From Antribacter soli (lineage in GTDB: Bacteria; Actinomycetota; Actinomycetes; Actinomycetales; Cellulomonadaceae): DNA of 64,000 bases. A program made the translations under genes and the position numbers. The notes below the pieces were generated by a model that was given only the letters and a program-made list of their open reading frames with translations, did no database searches and had not been told where the DNA came from. Shown here piece by piece: positions 16,653-28,625 of this stretch. Location: the NCBI RefSeq assembly GCF_021568775.1, contig NZ_JAKGSG010000021.1, positions 1 through 64,000 of the forward strand, read 5' to 3'. The number at the start of each line of letters is the position of its first letter. Position 1 is the stretch's first letter.

Positions 16653-17765
16653 TCAGCGGTGCGCGGTCAGCGGGCGATCACGCCGTCCTGCCGACCACCT
16701 CTCCTTCCGGGGCCGACAAGCGCCGAAGGCGGGCGCCCCGTGGGGGTACCCGCCTTCGGCGCTTGTCGGCCCCGAGGCCAACCGGCCAGGCGGGCGCCCG
16801 AACCCCCCGCGGGAGCTCAGGAGGGCCAGGCCGGCGGCGACGAGCAGTCCGGCCAGGACGGACGCGCCGGTGACGGTGGCCCCGGTCTCCGCGAGCATCG
16901 GGATCGTCGGGGTTGCAGCGGCGGCCGGGGTTGCGGCGGTCGGGGTCGCGGCGGCGGCCGTCGGCGCATCTCCGCAGGCCGGCGTCAACGCCGGCATGCT
17001 CAGTGCCGTGACCACGTCGTAGTAGCCGAAGTAGTTGCCGGCGGTCGAGCGCGGAGTCCACGGCAGCTTGCTGCTGACCTCGCCGTACCACCCGAACGAG
17101 TAGCCGGAGCTGGCTGTCGCAACAAGGTTGCTCCCGTCGAGGCGGTAGCTGATCGCCTCGGTGTCCTTCGGGAGCGGCACGTCCTCCGGTCCGGCATCGC
17201 AGGCGGTGATCGGGTACTGGACACCGGCGGGAAGCTCGGGAGACACGACGACGTCGAGCGGCGCGGGCGGCCCGCAGGGGTTGTCGAGCGGCGGCTCCTC
17301 CACGGTGACCTCGATCTGTGTGAACCCGTCGTCCTCGCGCGCGGTGTTCGCCGAGAAGTACAGGTCGATGTCGTCGACAGGGATCCCGTACTCACGCATC
17401 ACCCAGCCGTCACCCTGCGGGGCCAGGTCGAACCAAGGAAGGCGGCCCGTGAACGCCCCCATGTAGACGCCGTGCGCCTCGCCGACGGGCTGGCCCTGGT
17501 AGGAGTACTTCCAGGTCGCGGTAGCAAGGCTGGTCTCCGCGTCGGGGTGGGGCTCGATGACGTAATCGAGGAAGGCCTCGCCGTTGTCGCAGACGGCGGT
17601 GAGGGAGATGGGGTTGAGGCCGGTCGGTACCGCCGCGTCCGCAGTCGTCGCGGCGTCGGAGACGGGGTCGAGGGACTCCGTCTCGTCGGCGATCGCCGCG
17701 GTCGGGGTGAGGATGAGGCCGGCGGTCAGCGCGGCAGCCGCGGCGCGCACCAGGTTCTTGGGCAT
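16653..17765 (-). CDS. Sortase-anchored surface protein 3 (LAETG signal) with extended tail
   Basis: This is a 370-residue secreted protein with a signal peptide (residues 1-27, ending PTAAIADE). Two extracellular parts follow; the second carries the shared motif CDAGPEDVPLPKDTEAISY and the aromatic segment seen in surface protein 1. An Ala/Thr/Pro spacer leads to the signal LAETG and a hydrophobic helix. Unlike its neighbours it continues for about 55 residues past the helix, through a 25-bp inverted repeat (16709-16773), instead of ending after a short basic tail. None of the three frames has a stop before that repeat, so the original stop was probably lost. The ATG at 17765 begins the signal peptide. 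Function unknown. Confidence 0.8.
   Translation of the reverse strand: MPKNLVRAAAAALTAGLILTPTAAIADETESLDPVSDAATTADAAVPTGLNPISLTAVCDNGEAFLDYVIEPHPDAETSLATATWKYSYQGQPVGEAHGVYMGAFTGRLPWFDLAPQGDGWVMREYGIPVDDIDLYFSANTAREDDGFTQIEVTVEEPPLDNPCGPPAPLDVVVSPELPAGVQYPITACDAGPEDVPLPKDTEAISYRLDGSNLVATASSGYSFGWYGEVSSKLPWTPRSTAGNYFGYYDVVTALSMPALTPACGDAPTAAAATPTAATPAAAATPTIPMLAETGATVTGASVLAGLLVAAGLALLSSRGGFGRPPGRLASGPTSAEGGYPHGAPAFGACRPRKERWSAGRRDRPLTAHR
16709..16773. repeat. 25-bp perfect inverted repeat inside surface gene 3
   Basis: Arms 16709-16733 and 16749-16773 are perfectly complementary around a 15-base loop. It resembles a former terminator now read as coding sequence, because the surface gene 3 frame continues through it. 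Confidence 0.85.
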
Positions 17766-18167
17766 GGGACCTCTTCGGAGAGACGGGCGACCAGGAGGTC
17801 GCCGAGGCGGTGAGGGGTGAGGGTCGCAAGGCGGAGATTTCCCGATATGCGCCCTCATACCGACCCCACGAACTGCTTCCTGGAAACGTTGTGGCGCTCT
17901 TCCGAGAACGTCGACGCACCGCCCTGTCACCCCTGTGGAAGAACCTTGTGGAGAACTGTCCACAGGAGCCGGTGAGATCCCTGGTTTCCGGCCCCCAGAA
18001 GGTAGACTGAGCAGGTCAACCGCGCCGGGTTCCGCCCGGAACGCTGAGCACCGACCAGCCGCCGACGAGCGTGGCTGCCGCCAGTCTTTTTTCACCCGGG
18101 TCCGGCCCAGCCGTCACCTGTGGGGCGTGCTCGTCGTGTGCCTGAAAGACGAGGAGTACCACAGCCC
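17766..18167. promoter_or_regulatory. Divergent region between surface gene 3 and gyrB
   Basis: This 402-base gene-free interval must hold the gyrB promoter and the leftward surface-gene promoter. A DnaA-like box (CTGTCCACA, 17956-17964) and the palindromic half-sites CCTGTGGAA and CTTGTGGAG lie just left of TAGACT (about 18003), a possible gyrB -10 hexamer. No open frame with credible codon bias was seen. Confidence 0.5.
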
Positions 18168-20258
18168 GTGACAGAGCGAATCGACGGCGGCTACGACGCC
18201 GGGAACATCACCGTCCTGGAAGGCCTCGAGGCCGTCCGCAAGCGCCCGGGGATGTACATCGGATCAACCGGCGAACGCGGACTCCACCATCTCGTGACCG
18301 AGATTGTGGATAACTCTGTGGACGAGGCTCTGGCGGGCCACGCAGACACGATCGACGTGACGCTGCTGGCGGACGGTGGCGTGCGCGTGCAGGACAACGG
18401 CCGCGGCATCCCGGTGGCCATGCACCCGACGGAGGGGCGTCCGACGCTCGAGGTCGTCATGACGATCCTGCACGCCGGTGGAAAGTTCGGCGGTGGCGGC
18501 TACGCCGTCTCGGGCGGCCTGCACGGCGTCGGCATGTCGGTCGTGAACGCCCTGAGCACGCGGTTCGTCTCCGACGTGAAGCGCGACGGCTACCGGTGGC
18601 GCCAGGAGTACGCGGACGGCGGCAACCCGGTCACGGAGGTCGAGCGCCTCGCGGCGCTGGGTCCGGACGAGCACACCGGCACCACCCAGACGTTCTGGGC
18701 GGACGGCTCGATCTTCGAGACCACGGAGTACGACTTCGAAACCCTGCGGTCGCGCTTCCAGCAGTACGCGTTCCTCAACAAGGGCCTGCGAATCACCCTG
18801 ACGGACGAGCGCGAGGGCCACGCTGACCTCGAGGACGAGGTCACCGGCGCGGTGCCGCAGATCACGCCCGAGATGCTCGCCGCGGCGGCCGAGGGCGCCC
18901 AGCCGGGCGACGCCCCGGCAGTCAGCGGGCTGGATGTCGAGCGAGCGGCGTCGGGCCGAAGCGTGAGCTACCGGTACGACGGCGGCCTCACCGACTACGT
19001 GAAGCACCTCAACTCGGCGAAGAAGGTCGAGCTGGTGAACCCCGAGGTCATCGACTTCGAGTCGGAGGACACCGAACGGCGCATCAGCGTCGAGATCGCG
19101 ATGCAGTGGACGAGCGCGTACAGCGAGTCCGTCCACACCTTCGCGAACACCATCTCCACCCCCGAGGGCGGCACGCACGAGGAGGGCTTCCGCGCGGCAC
19201 TGACGACGCTGGTCAACAGCTACGCCCGCGAGAAGGGCATCATCAAGGAGAAAGAGGAGAACCTCACGGGTGACGACATCCGCGAGGGTCTCACCGCGGT
19301 CCTGAGCATCAAGCTCGGCGAGCCGCAGTTCGAGGGCCAGACCAAGACGAAGCTGGGCAACACCGAGGCCAAGACGTTCGTGCAGCGGGTCGTGCGCGAG
19401 CGGCTGACCGACTGGTTCGACGCGCACCCCGCCGAGGCGCGGGACATCATCCGCAAGGCGATCCAGGCCTCCCAGGCCCGCATCGCGGCGCGCAAGGCAC
19501 GTGAGGCGACGCGTCGCAAGGGCATCCTCAACAGCGGCGGCATGCCGGGCAAGCTGCGCGACTGCCAGTCCAACCGGCCCGAGGAGTGCGAGGTCTACAT
19601 CGTCGAGGGCGACTCCGCCGGCGGTTCGGCCGTCCGCGGCCGCAACCCGCACACGCAGGCGATCCTCCCGATCCGCGGCAAGATCCTCAACGTCGAGCGG
19701 GCACGCCTGGACAAGGCCCTCTCGAACCAGGAGGTCCAGTCGATCATCACGGCCTTCGGCACGGGAATCGGCGAGGACTTCGACATCTCGAAGCTGCGGT
19801 ACCACAAGATCGTGCTGATGGCCGACGCCGACGTGGACGGCCAGCACATCGCGACGCTGCTGCTCACGCTGCTTTTCCGGTACATGCGCCCGCTCATCGA
19901 GCACGGCCACGTGTACCTGGCGCAGCCGCCGCTGTACCGCCTGAAGTGGTCGAACGCCCCGCACGACTACGTGTACTCCGACCGGGAGCGTGACGCCTTC
20001 CTGGCGGCCGGCGCGGCCGCGGGCAAGCGGATCCCGAAGGAGAACGGCATCCAGCGCTACAAGGGCCTCGGCGAGATGGACTACACCGAGCTGTGGGACA
20101 CCACCATGGACCCCGAGCACCGGACGTTGCTGCAGGTCACGATGGATGACGCGGCCGCAGCGGACGAGATCTTCTCGGTGCTCATGGGCGAGGACGTGGA
20201 GTCCCGCCGCAGCTTCATCCAGCGCAACGCCAAGGACGTGCGGTTCCTGGACATCTAG
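18168..20258 (+). CDS. gyrB: DNA gyrase subunit B
   Basis: GyrB is the ATPase subunit of gyrase, which introduces negative supercoils. The 696-residue product has the GHKL ATP site ([33 protein letters not shown]), the transducer domain and the TOPRIM metal site (EGDSAGG near residue 481, DADVDG near 553). GTG 18168 was chosen because GAGGAG lies 11 bases upstream and [19 protein letters not shown] fits the family start. The frame opens further at 18120. A perfect DnaA box (TGTGGATAA, 18305-18313) falls in the NSVDEAL codons. gyrA follows after 110 bases. Confidence 0.97.
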   Translation: MTERIDGGYDAGNITVLEGLEAVRKRPGMYIGSTGERGLHHLVTEIVDNSVDEALAGHADTIDVTLLADGGVRVQDNGRGIPVAMHPTEGRPTLEVVMTILHAGGKFGGGGYAVSGGLHGVGMSVVNALSTRFVSDVKRDGYRWRQEYADGGNPVTEVERLAALGPDEHTGTTQTFWADGSIFETTEYDFETLRSRFQQYAFLNKGLRITLTDEREGHADLEDEVTGAVPQITPEMLAAAAEGAQPGDAPAVSGLDVERAASGRSVSYRYDGGLTDYVKHLNSAKKVELVNPEVIDFESEDTERRISVEIAMQWTSAYSESVHTFANTISTPEGGTHEEGFRAALTTLVNSYAREKGIIKEKEENLTGDDIREGLTAVLSIKLGEPQFEGQTKTKLGNTEAKTFVQRVVRERLTDWFDAHPAEARDIIRKAIQASQARIAARKAREATRRKGILNSGGMPGKLRDCQSNRPEECEVYIVEGDSAGGSAVRGRNPHTQAILPIRGKILNVERARLDKALSNQEVQSIITAFGTGIGEDFDISKLRYHKIVLMADADVDGQHIATLLLTLLFRYMRPLIEHGHVYLAQPPLYRLKWSNAPHDYVYSDRERDAFLAAGAAAGKRIPKENGIQRYKGLGEMDYTELWDTTMDPEHRTLLQVTMDDAAAADEIFSVLMGEDVESRRSFIQRNAKDVRFLDI

Positions 20259-20368
20259 CACGTTGCCCGACGGCGGTCGCCCACCTGTGGCGGTCGTCGC
20301 CGGCTCGCGCAGCCGGAGCCCAGGAGTCGAAGTGACACGCCCACCGGCGTGGGAAGGAAGAACAGACG

Positions 20369-23019
<2,651 letters not shown>

Positions 23020-23020
<1 letters not shown>

Positions 23021-24645
23021 TGACGACGAGCGAGAACAGCGGGCCGAAGACGGGCACGGCCACGTCGCCGGAGCTCGACGAGGACCTGGACATCACAAAG
23101 GTGCGGATCGGCACCGTGCCGGGGAACGCATCGCCCGGCAGCGCCGCGTCCAGCGCCGGCAGTACCGGCGCGGGTGAAATCCCCGAGCCGGCTGCGGTTC
23201 AGGAGAAGACCACGGCCGAGCGCGTGGACGACCTCGCGAGGCCCAAGACCGCGACGGGGCCTGGATCGACGGAGTCGCCCGACGGGGCCGCGCGCACCGA
23301 ACCCGAACCCGGGCCCAAGGCTCCGCAGACCCCCGCGCCGGGATCCGGGCCCACGGAGTCGAAGGCCGCGGAGTCGAAGCCTGCGGCCGAGGCGTCCTCG
23401 GCGCTGAAGCCTGCCGCGCCGACGCCCGCCCCGCCGACGCCTGCCGTGCCGACGCCTGCAGCTCACGAGTCCGCGCCGACGCCGGGCACCTCGCCGTCAG
23501 GGCTCTCGTCGCCCGTGCCGCCGTCCGCGCCGCCGACCGGCTCGTCGTCCTCGAGCTCCACGTCGGGTGTCCCCGTGCAGGGCGGCATCTGGCGTTCCGC
23601 CTACGCCGCGGGCGACAGCTCGCCGGCAGCGACGGCCCCGTCGACGTCCGCCCCCGGTCCCGCAGCCGTCAACGGGTCCGCCTCCGGGCGGACAGCGGTG
23701 CCGCCGGTCCCGCCGCCTCCGGCGGCGAACCCGTTCTCCACGGTGCCGACGAGCGCGGCGTCCGGGAAGGGGTTGCCAGGGCGCTCTGCGGCCGACGCAG
23801 TGCCCGGTACCGCGCCCGCCACGGTCGGGGCCTCCCCGGTGCGCGAGCCGTGGAACCGTCCGGTCCAGCAGAGCACGTCCAACGACGTCCCTGCGGTAGA
23901 GGGCGAGGGCGACGAGGCGTCGTCCCCGCTGGCCGATGCCGCGGCCGGCGTCAAGGCCGGAGCAGTCAAGGCTGCGGCCGCGGCCCTCGCGGCTGCTCGC
24001 AGCGCCGCCAAGAAGGTGTCTTCCGTGCTGCCCGAGTCAAGCACCGACGACGAGACCCCTGCCCCTCCCCCGCCGGGCTCGCGTCCGGAGATGCACTACG
24101 CAGCCGGCGGGGTGCGCGGCACCGCGGTCCCGGTCGGCGTCCCCGTCGGAGTGCCGGGTGTCGGAACGCCGGGCGGGATCCCGGGCGCCATGCCCGGTGC
24201 GGGCGGCGTGCCCAGGCCCGGCGCGGTTCCGCCCGGCGCCCCGCAGCCGCAGAGCGGGCAGCTCCCGCGCGTTCCCGCCGGTCCGCGTCGCGTGCGGCTG
24301 GCCGTGTCTCGGGTGGACCCGTGGTCGGTCATGAAGCTCGCGTTCCTGTTGTCGGTCGCGGTGGCCATCATGGTCGTGGTGGCCACGGGCGTGTTCTGGT
24401 CGGTGCTCAACAGCTTGGGCGTGTTCGTGAGGGTCGAGGAGTTCGTCGCGAACGCCATCGGGCCGCAGTACGACGTGACCAACCTGACCCAGTACTTCGA
24501 GATGAATCGGTGGCTCTCCCTCGCGACGCTCGTGGCGATCTGCAACATCATCCTCACCACGGCGCTCGCGACCCTCATGGCGTTCCTGTACAACATCACG
24601 GCGGCGCTCGTCGGCGGCGTGCACATGACGCTGACGGACGACTGA
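23020..24645 (+). CDS. DUF3566 membrane protein with long disordered N-terminus
   Basis: The last 110 residues are the actinobacterial DUF3566 domain: a membrane helix at about 437-463, the conserved stretch VEEFVANAIGPQYDVTNLTQYF, and a second helix at about 500-530. The family follows gyrA throughout Actinobacteria, but its molecular role is unknown. The first 420 of 541 residues are low-complexity Pro/Ala/Ser/Gly sequence, longer than in most homologues. Translation is coupled to gyrA by a one-base overlap. A terminator stem follows at 24655-24686. Confidence 0.88.
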
Positions 24646-24654
24646 CGTACCCTC

Positions 24655-24686
24655 GACGTGCGCCCGGGATCACTCGGGCGCACGTC
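24655..24686 (+). terminator. Terminator after the gyrB-gyrA-DUF3566 operon
   Basis: A perfect 12-bp stem (24655-24666 with 24675-24686, eight-base loop) begins ten bases after the DUF3566 stop. No clear T-tract follows. Confidence 0.65.
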
Positions 24687-24710
24687 ACACCGCAGACCCT
24701 GCTTTTCGGT

Positions 24711-24740
24711 TTGGGACAGACCCCCTGCCTGCGGTAAGGT
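24711..24740 (+). promoter_or_regulatory. Promoter for tRNA-Ile
   Basis: TTGGGA (24711-24716) and TAAGGT (24735-24740) are 18 bases apart, a good match to a housekeeping-sigma promoter. The tRNA-Ile gene begins 35 bases downstream. Confidence 0.65.
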
Positions 24741-24774
24741 CTCGTGCGGCGCAAGGGCACGACGCTCGCGCTAT

Positions 24775-24848
24775 GGGGCTATAGCTCAGACGGTTAGAGC
24801 GCTTCCCTGATAAGGAAGAGGTCGGAGGTTCAAGTCCTCCTAGCCCCA
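24775..24848 (+). tRNA. tRNA-Ile (GAT)
   Basis: This 74-base cloverleaf has a 7-bp acceptor stem (GGGGCTA with TAGCCCC), D-arm, anticodon loop CTGATAA with anticodon GAT, and T-arm with GTTCAAGTC. The 3' CCA is not encoded. Position shortly after gyrA, next to tRNA-Ala, is typical of actinobacteria. Confidence 0.97.
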
Positions 24849-24884
24849 CTCCCCGGACCTCGATCGGTCCCACCAGGAGGAATC

Positions 24885-25004
24885 GTGAAGAAGCTGCTCA
24901 TCCTGCTGCTCGCGGCTGGTGCTGGCTACGTCCTGTGGCGCAAGCTCAACGAGGACGCAGAGGGCCGGGACCTCTGGTCCGAGGTCACGGACAGCTTGGA
25001 CTGA
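24885..25004 (+). CDS. DLW-39 family small membrane protein
   Basis: This 39-residue protein matches the actinobacterial DLW-39 family. It has a basic start (MKKLL), one short membrane helix (ILLLAAGAGYVLW), a charged segment and the namesake motif Asp-Leu-Trp at residues 29-31. It starts with GTG after AGGAGG, lies between tRNA-Ile and tRNA-Ala as the family usually does, and has no known function. Confidence 0.9.
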   Translation: MKKLLILLLAAGAGYVLWRKLNEDAEGRDLWSEVTDSLD

Positions 25005-25020
25005 CTCCGGGCCGTTCCCC

Positions 25021-25096
25021 GGGGCCATGGCGCAATTGGTAGCGCACCTGCTTTGCAAGCAGGGGGTTAGGGGTTCGAGTCCCCTTGGCTCCACCA
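25021..25096 (+). tRNA. tRNA-Ala (TGC)
   Basis: This 76-base cloverleaf includes an encoded CCA (25094-25096). The anticodon TGC is at 25054-25056 in the loop TTTGCAA, and the T-loop is GTTCGAGTC. The acceptor stem has one G-T pair. Confidence 0.97.
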
Positions 25097-25098
25097 CC

Positions 25099-25134
25099 GC
25101 CCACCAGGGCCGATACATTCGGCTCTCGGTGGGC
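25099..25134 (+). terminator. Terminator after tRNA-Ala
   Basis: A long stem (GCCCACC with GGTGGGC outside, AGGGCCGA with TCGGCTCT inside, one G-U pair) starts three bases after the tRNA. Confidence 0.7.
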
Positions 25135-25318
25135 GTCGTCATTCCCGGCGCCGGAGAGTTCACGAACGGTGGCCGCTCCTTCACCATGCGCTCTCCCCCG
25201 GGAATCGCCGCTCCCGCGAGGCATCGCCGCTCTCTGGCCGGCCCCCGACAGCTCGCCAGGGCGCGAGACACAGTGCTCGCCGTCGTATCTTGGGGTTCTG
25301 CGATGGGAGAGGGGCACT

Positions 25319-25807
25319 GTGGGCGAGGAGATCATGACGGCCGAGGAGGCCGCCGGCAACGACCTGGTGCTTGCCTTCGGGCGGCTGCTCGGAGCGGCGA
25401 ACCGGCTGGAGTACCTGCTCGGGCGCGCGATCGAGGAGCAGTGCGGGATCTCGCACCTGATGTACGAGGTGTTGCTGATCTTGGCCCGCGAAGGCAACCG
25501 GGGCATGTCGATGCGCGCGATCAGCCGCGAGCAGGTGCTCACCACCGGCGGCGTGACGCGGCTGATCGACCGTATGGAAGCGCTCGGACTCGTCGAGCGC
25601 ACTCTCGATCCGGGCGACCGGCGCGGACGTCTGGTGCGGTTGACGGGAGCGGGCGCGGCCAAAGCCGTCGAGGCGACCCGGGTGCACCTGGAGAACGTCC
25701 GGCGGCACTTCGTCGAACCCATTCCGGTCGAGCACCGCAAGCGGTTCGCTGAGGACCTGCGGACGCTGAGCCACTCGGCCCGCGAGGCGATTCCGCGCCT
25801 GCGCTGA
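25319..25807 (+). CDS. MarR-family transcriptional regulator
   Basis: This 162-residue winged-helix repressor has the MarR recognition region MSMRAISREQVLTTGGVTRLIDRMEALGLVERT and the wing DPGDRRGRLVRLT. Two starts are possible: GTG 25319 with GAGGGG ahead (chosen) or ATG 25334 with GAGGAG three bases ahead. It precedes a metallo-beta-lactamase-fold gene and a SnoaL-like gene by 121 bases and probably controls them. The inducing ligand cannot be predicted. Confidence 0.85.
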   Translation: MGEEIMTAEEAAGNDLVLAFGRLLGAANRLEYLLGRAIEEQCGISHLMYEVLLILAREGNRGMSMRAISREQVLTTGGVTRLIDRMEALGLVERTLDPGDRRGRLVRLTGAGAAKAVEATRVHLENVRRHFVEPIPVEHRKRFAEDLRTLSHSAREAIPRLR

Positions 25808-25928
25808 ATCCAGTGATCCGGGCCACACCCCCTGACTCGCGGAATATCTGACTGCGCAGATACTTTCTGTTAGGTGAAGCGGGCCCGCAGCAGGCGGGGT
25901 CGCAACGAGCACCTTACGAGGAGCAGCG

Positions 25929-26732
25929 ATGACGACGCTCGAGTTCACGATTCTCGACCTGGACTTCCCCGCCGGGAGCAAGGCCAAGACCGCCACCCTC
26001 GTCACCGGCGAGCGGGAGGCGCTGCTGGTGGACGCAGGGTTCACCCGAGCCGACGGCCACCGCCTGGCCGCTGCGGTCCTCGACTCGGGCAAGACCCTGA
26101 GGACGGTGGTCATCAGTCACGGCGATCCCGACTTCTACTTCGGCGCAGAAGTCCTCGCCGACGCCTTTCCCGGCGCACGCTTCGTCGCCACCCCGCCGGT
26201 CATCGACCACATCCAGCATTCCTACGAGGGCAAGCTCCAGGCCTGGGCCGCATCGGGGGCGAACCTCCCGACGCGGTTGATCGAGCTCGAACCGCTCACC
26301 GGCGACCTCGAGCTCGAAGGCCACCCGTTCGAGCTCAAGGGCGGCGCCGCGGGGCTCGCCGACCGCCACTACCTCTGGCAGCCCGACCACCGCGTCGTTC
26401 TCGGCGGCGTCCTGGTGTTCTCGGGCCAGCACGTCTGGACCGCCGACACGGGTGCCGACGCCCGCACGGTCTGGAAGGGCGTCCTCGACGAGATCGAGGC
26501 ACTCGAGCCCGAGCTCGTGGTGCCCGGCCACCGCGCCCCCGGGGCGCCGGCGACCGTCGAGGCGGTCCGCCACACCCGTGACTACCTCAATGCCTTCGAG
26601 GAGATCCTCGCAGACCAGAGCGACGGCCAATCCGTCACAGCCGAGCTGGTGCGCCGCTACCCCGACGCCGAGCTGCTTGTCGCCGCCCAGATCGGCGGCA
26701 AGGTCGCGAAGGGTGAGATGCAATGGGGCTGA
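25929..26732 (+). CDS. Metallo-beta-lactamase-fold protein lacking most metal ligands
   Basis: This 267-residue protein has the overall order of a COG0491-type MBL-fold hydrolase: the LLVDAG strand, then ISHGDPDFYFG where HxHxDH is expected, then VVLGGVLV where a metal-binding Asp (VVxGD) is usual, and VVPGHRAP with the late His retained. Two of the usual His and the bridging Asp are replaced, so ordinary di-zinc hydrolysis looks doubtful. A GAGGAGC stretch precedes the ATG. The last ten bases overlap the SnoaL-like gene. Confidence 0.8.
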   Translation: MTTLEFTILDLDFPAGSKAKTATLVTGEREALLVDAGFTRADGHRLAAAVLDSGKTLRTVVISHGDPDFYFGAEVLADAFPGARFVATPPVIDHIQHSYEGKLQAWAASGANLPTRLIELEPLTGDLELEGHPFELKGGAAGLADRHYLWQPDHRVVLGGVLVFSGQHVWTADTGADARTVWKGVLDEIEALEPELVVPGHRAPGAPATVEAVRHTRDYLNAFEEILADQSDGQSVTAELVRRYPDAELLVAAQIGGKVAKGEMQWG

Positions 26733-27142
26733 ACGACACCGACCTCGCGAGCTCCGCGGCTCCGCGCGACGTGGTGCGCCGCCAGTACCTCGCCTCGGCC
26801 GCGGGCGACCTGCCGGCGCTGCGCGCCACCCTCGCCCCCGACGTGGAATGGACCGAGATGGCTGGGTTCCCGCTCGCAGGGACCTACCGGACTCCCGAGG
26901 GCGTCACGTCGAACGTCATGGAGCGGCTCGGCGCCGACTGGGAAGGCTGGACCGCTCACGACGACACCTATGTGGTCGACGGTGAGCACGTCGTGGTCCT
27001 GGCCCGCTACACGGCCCGCAACAAGGCCACCGGCAAGGACCTCGCCGTCCGCGTCGCCCACCACTTCACCGTCAGAGGCGGCCTGATCGTGCGCTTCGAG
27101 CAGTTCGTCGACACCGCCAAGGTCCGAGACGCCATGGCCTGA
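26723..27142 (+). CDS. SnoaL-like (NTF2-fold) protein
   Basis: This 139-residue protein has the alpha+beta cone layout of SnoaL-like polyketide cyclases and related ester-binding enzymes: VVRRQYLASAAGDLPALRATLAPDVEWTE at the N-terminus and a final strand RFEQFVDTAKVRDAM. The start overlaps the MBL-fold gene, so the two are translated together and probably act in one pathway. The substrate is unknown. Confidence 0.8.
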   Translation: MGLNDTDLASSAAPRDVVRRQYLASAAGDLPALRATLAPDVEWTEMAGFPLAGTYRTPEGVTSNVMERLGADWEGWTAHDDTYVVDGEHVVVLARYTARNKATGKDLAVRVAHHFTVRGGLIVRFEQFVDTAKVRDAMA

Positions 27143-27266
27143 GGCCGATACGTAGGCACCAGTGCGGCGAGGTGGTCCGCCCGCGTGACGGGGTCGGGAT
27201 GGTGGCCGACGCGTCAGGCGGAGAGCGCTGGACCCTTCTGACCGGCTGTGCGACCGCGGGTAGCAA

Positions 27267-27306
27267 CACGACGGCCCGGTCCCCAAAAAGGGACCGGGCC
27301 GTCGTG
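27267..27306. terminator. Terminator between SnoaL-like gene and Ala-rich membrane protein
   Basis: A perfect 17-bp stem (27267-27283 with 27290-27306) with a six-base loop (CAAAAA on the plus strand) lies in the convergent gap. Confidence 0.8.
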
Positions 27307-27316
27307 ATCGATGGAG

Positions 27317-28417
27317 TCAGCCCTCGGGCCGGTGCTCGCTCGTCTTCTCCGCGACCTCGTCGGCCGCGTCGGCGACGGCGTCAGCGGCCTTCTCGGCCGC
27401 CATGTCGGCCGCCTCGGTGACCTTGTCGGCGGCCGCGTCGGCCGCCACTGCGGTAGAGTCCGCCGCCGACGTCGCCTTGTCGGCAACCGCGCCCGACACC
27501 TTCCGCGCCTGGGCGCTCGCCTTCTGCGCCGTGACCTTCGCCGTCGTGGTCGCCCTGTCAGCCGCCGACTTCGCGGCCTCCGAGGCCTTGGCCGCAGCCT
27601 CGGCCGCCATCGTCCGCACCTCCTCCGCGGCCTGCGCGGCCTTCGCGCTGAGGTCCTCGGCGGCCTGGGCTGCCTTCGCGCCGGCCTCGCGGCCCATGGC
27701 GACGGCCGTGCCCGCCGCCTCGCCCACGGACTCGGCGGCGTGCGCCACCGCGTGCTTCGCGTCGCGCGCGGCACCGGTGTAGTCGGGCTTCGTGACCTGC
27801 TCCCACGGCTCGGCCCACGGGTCGTTCTGCGGCTGGGCGCGCCGCCAGAACACGTAGCCGACGGCTGCGGCGCCCACACCGAACAGCGCCCACAGCCAAC
27901 CCCGCTTCCGTCCGGAGCGGGACGCCTTGTCCGCCTTTGCGGCGACCTTGTCGGCGAGGGACCTGGCCGACTGGGCTGCCGCCGTCGTACCCGCGGCGAC
28001 CTTGCCCTCAGCAGCATGGGCGGCGTTGGCCGCCGCGCTGTTGAAGGCGGCCACCACCTTGGGCAGCACGTCGTCGACGAGCTTGTCGTGGGCGGTGTCG
28101 ATGAGCGGCCCCGCCTTCTCCGCGGCCTTCTCGACCCGCGGGGCTGCCGCCTGGACGCTGTCGTGCCAGGCCTTCTCGGCGCGCGGGGTGAGCCAGGCGA
28201 TGAACTCCGCCACTCTCGGCTCGGCCCAGTCCTTGGCCTGCACGGCTCTGTCCTTGGCCTGGCCGGCGAGCGTGCCCGCCTGGGCCGCAGCCTTCGAGCT
28301 CACGTCGGCGAGCACGGCCGCTGCGACCGCGGCCTGCTCCTTGACCTTCTCCGTGTCGATCTTGGCCACGTCGATCTTGCTGGTGTCGACGTAGTCGGTC
28401 ACCTTCTTGCGCGTCAT
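27317..28417 (-). CDS. Ala-rich coiled-coil protein with one central membrane helix
   Basis: This 366-residue protein is dominated by Ala, Lys, Glu and Asp in 11-residue-like amphipathic repeats resembling LEA or apolipoprotein-type helices. One membrane segment near the middle (GWLWALFGVGAAAVGYVFWRR) is followed by the short motif NDPWAEPWEQ. Proteins of this plan are common in Micrococcales, but I know no assigned function. The ATG at 28417 was chosen over a TTG at 28423; only a weak GGGGG tract precedes it. Confidence 0.75.
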   Translation of the reverse strand: MTRKKVTDYVDTSKIDVAKIDTEKVKEQAAVAAAVLADVSSKAAAQAGTLAGQAKDRAVQAKDWAEPRVAEFIAWLTPRAEKAWHDSVQAAAPRVEKAAEKAGPLIDTAHDKLVDDVLPKVVAAFNSAAANAAHAAEGKVAAGTTAAAQSARSLADKVAAKADKASRSGRKRGWLWALFGVGAAAVGYVFWRRAQPQNDPWAEPWEQVTKPDYTGAARDAKHAVAHAAESVGEAAGTAVAMGREAGAKAAQAAEDLSAKAAQAAEEVRTMAAEAAAKASEAAKSAADRATTTAKVTAQKASAQARKVSGAVADKATSAADSTAVAADAAADKVTEAADMAAEKAADAVADAADEVAEKTSEHRPEG

Positions 28418-28625
28418 GAACAACCCCCAGGACGCCGGTCTCGGGCCGGATGATCAGTGCATATTCCTCGTGTGCCCACTCTGCCACCGGTGCGCGACCG
28501 AAGCGAGGCAAGCCCGGACCAAAGGGCGGCAATCCTCGCGGAGGCTCCACGCAGATCCGCGCGGACCCGGCGCGGATTGCGCGCGGGCGCGGCGCGCCAC
28601 CGCGTCGTCGTGGGAGGATTGAGAC

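Noticed and set aside
14443-17765. Surface-protein cluster as a prophage or insertion-sequence insertion
   Set aside because: No integrase, transposase, terminal repeats or target duplication were seen at its borders, and codon use matches the neighbours.
24775-25096. tRNA-Ile/tRNA-Ala pair as part of an rRNA operon
   Set aside because: No 16S or 23S sequence lies in the window. The two tRNAs flank a DLW-39 gene, the usual arrangement after gyrA in actinobacteria.
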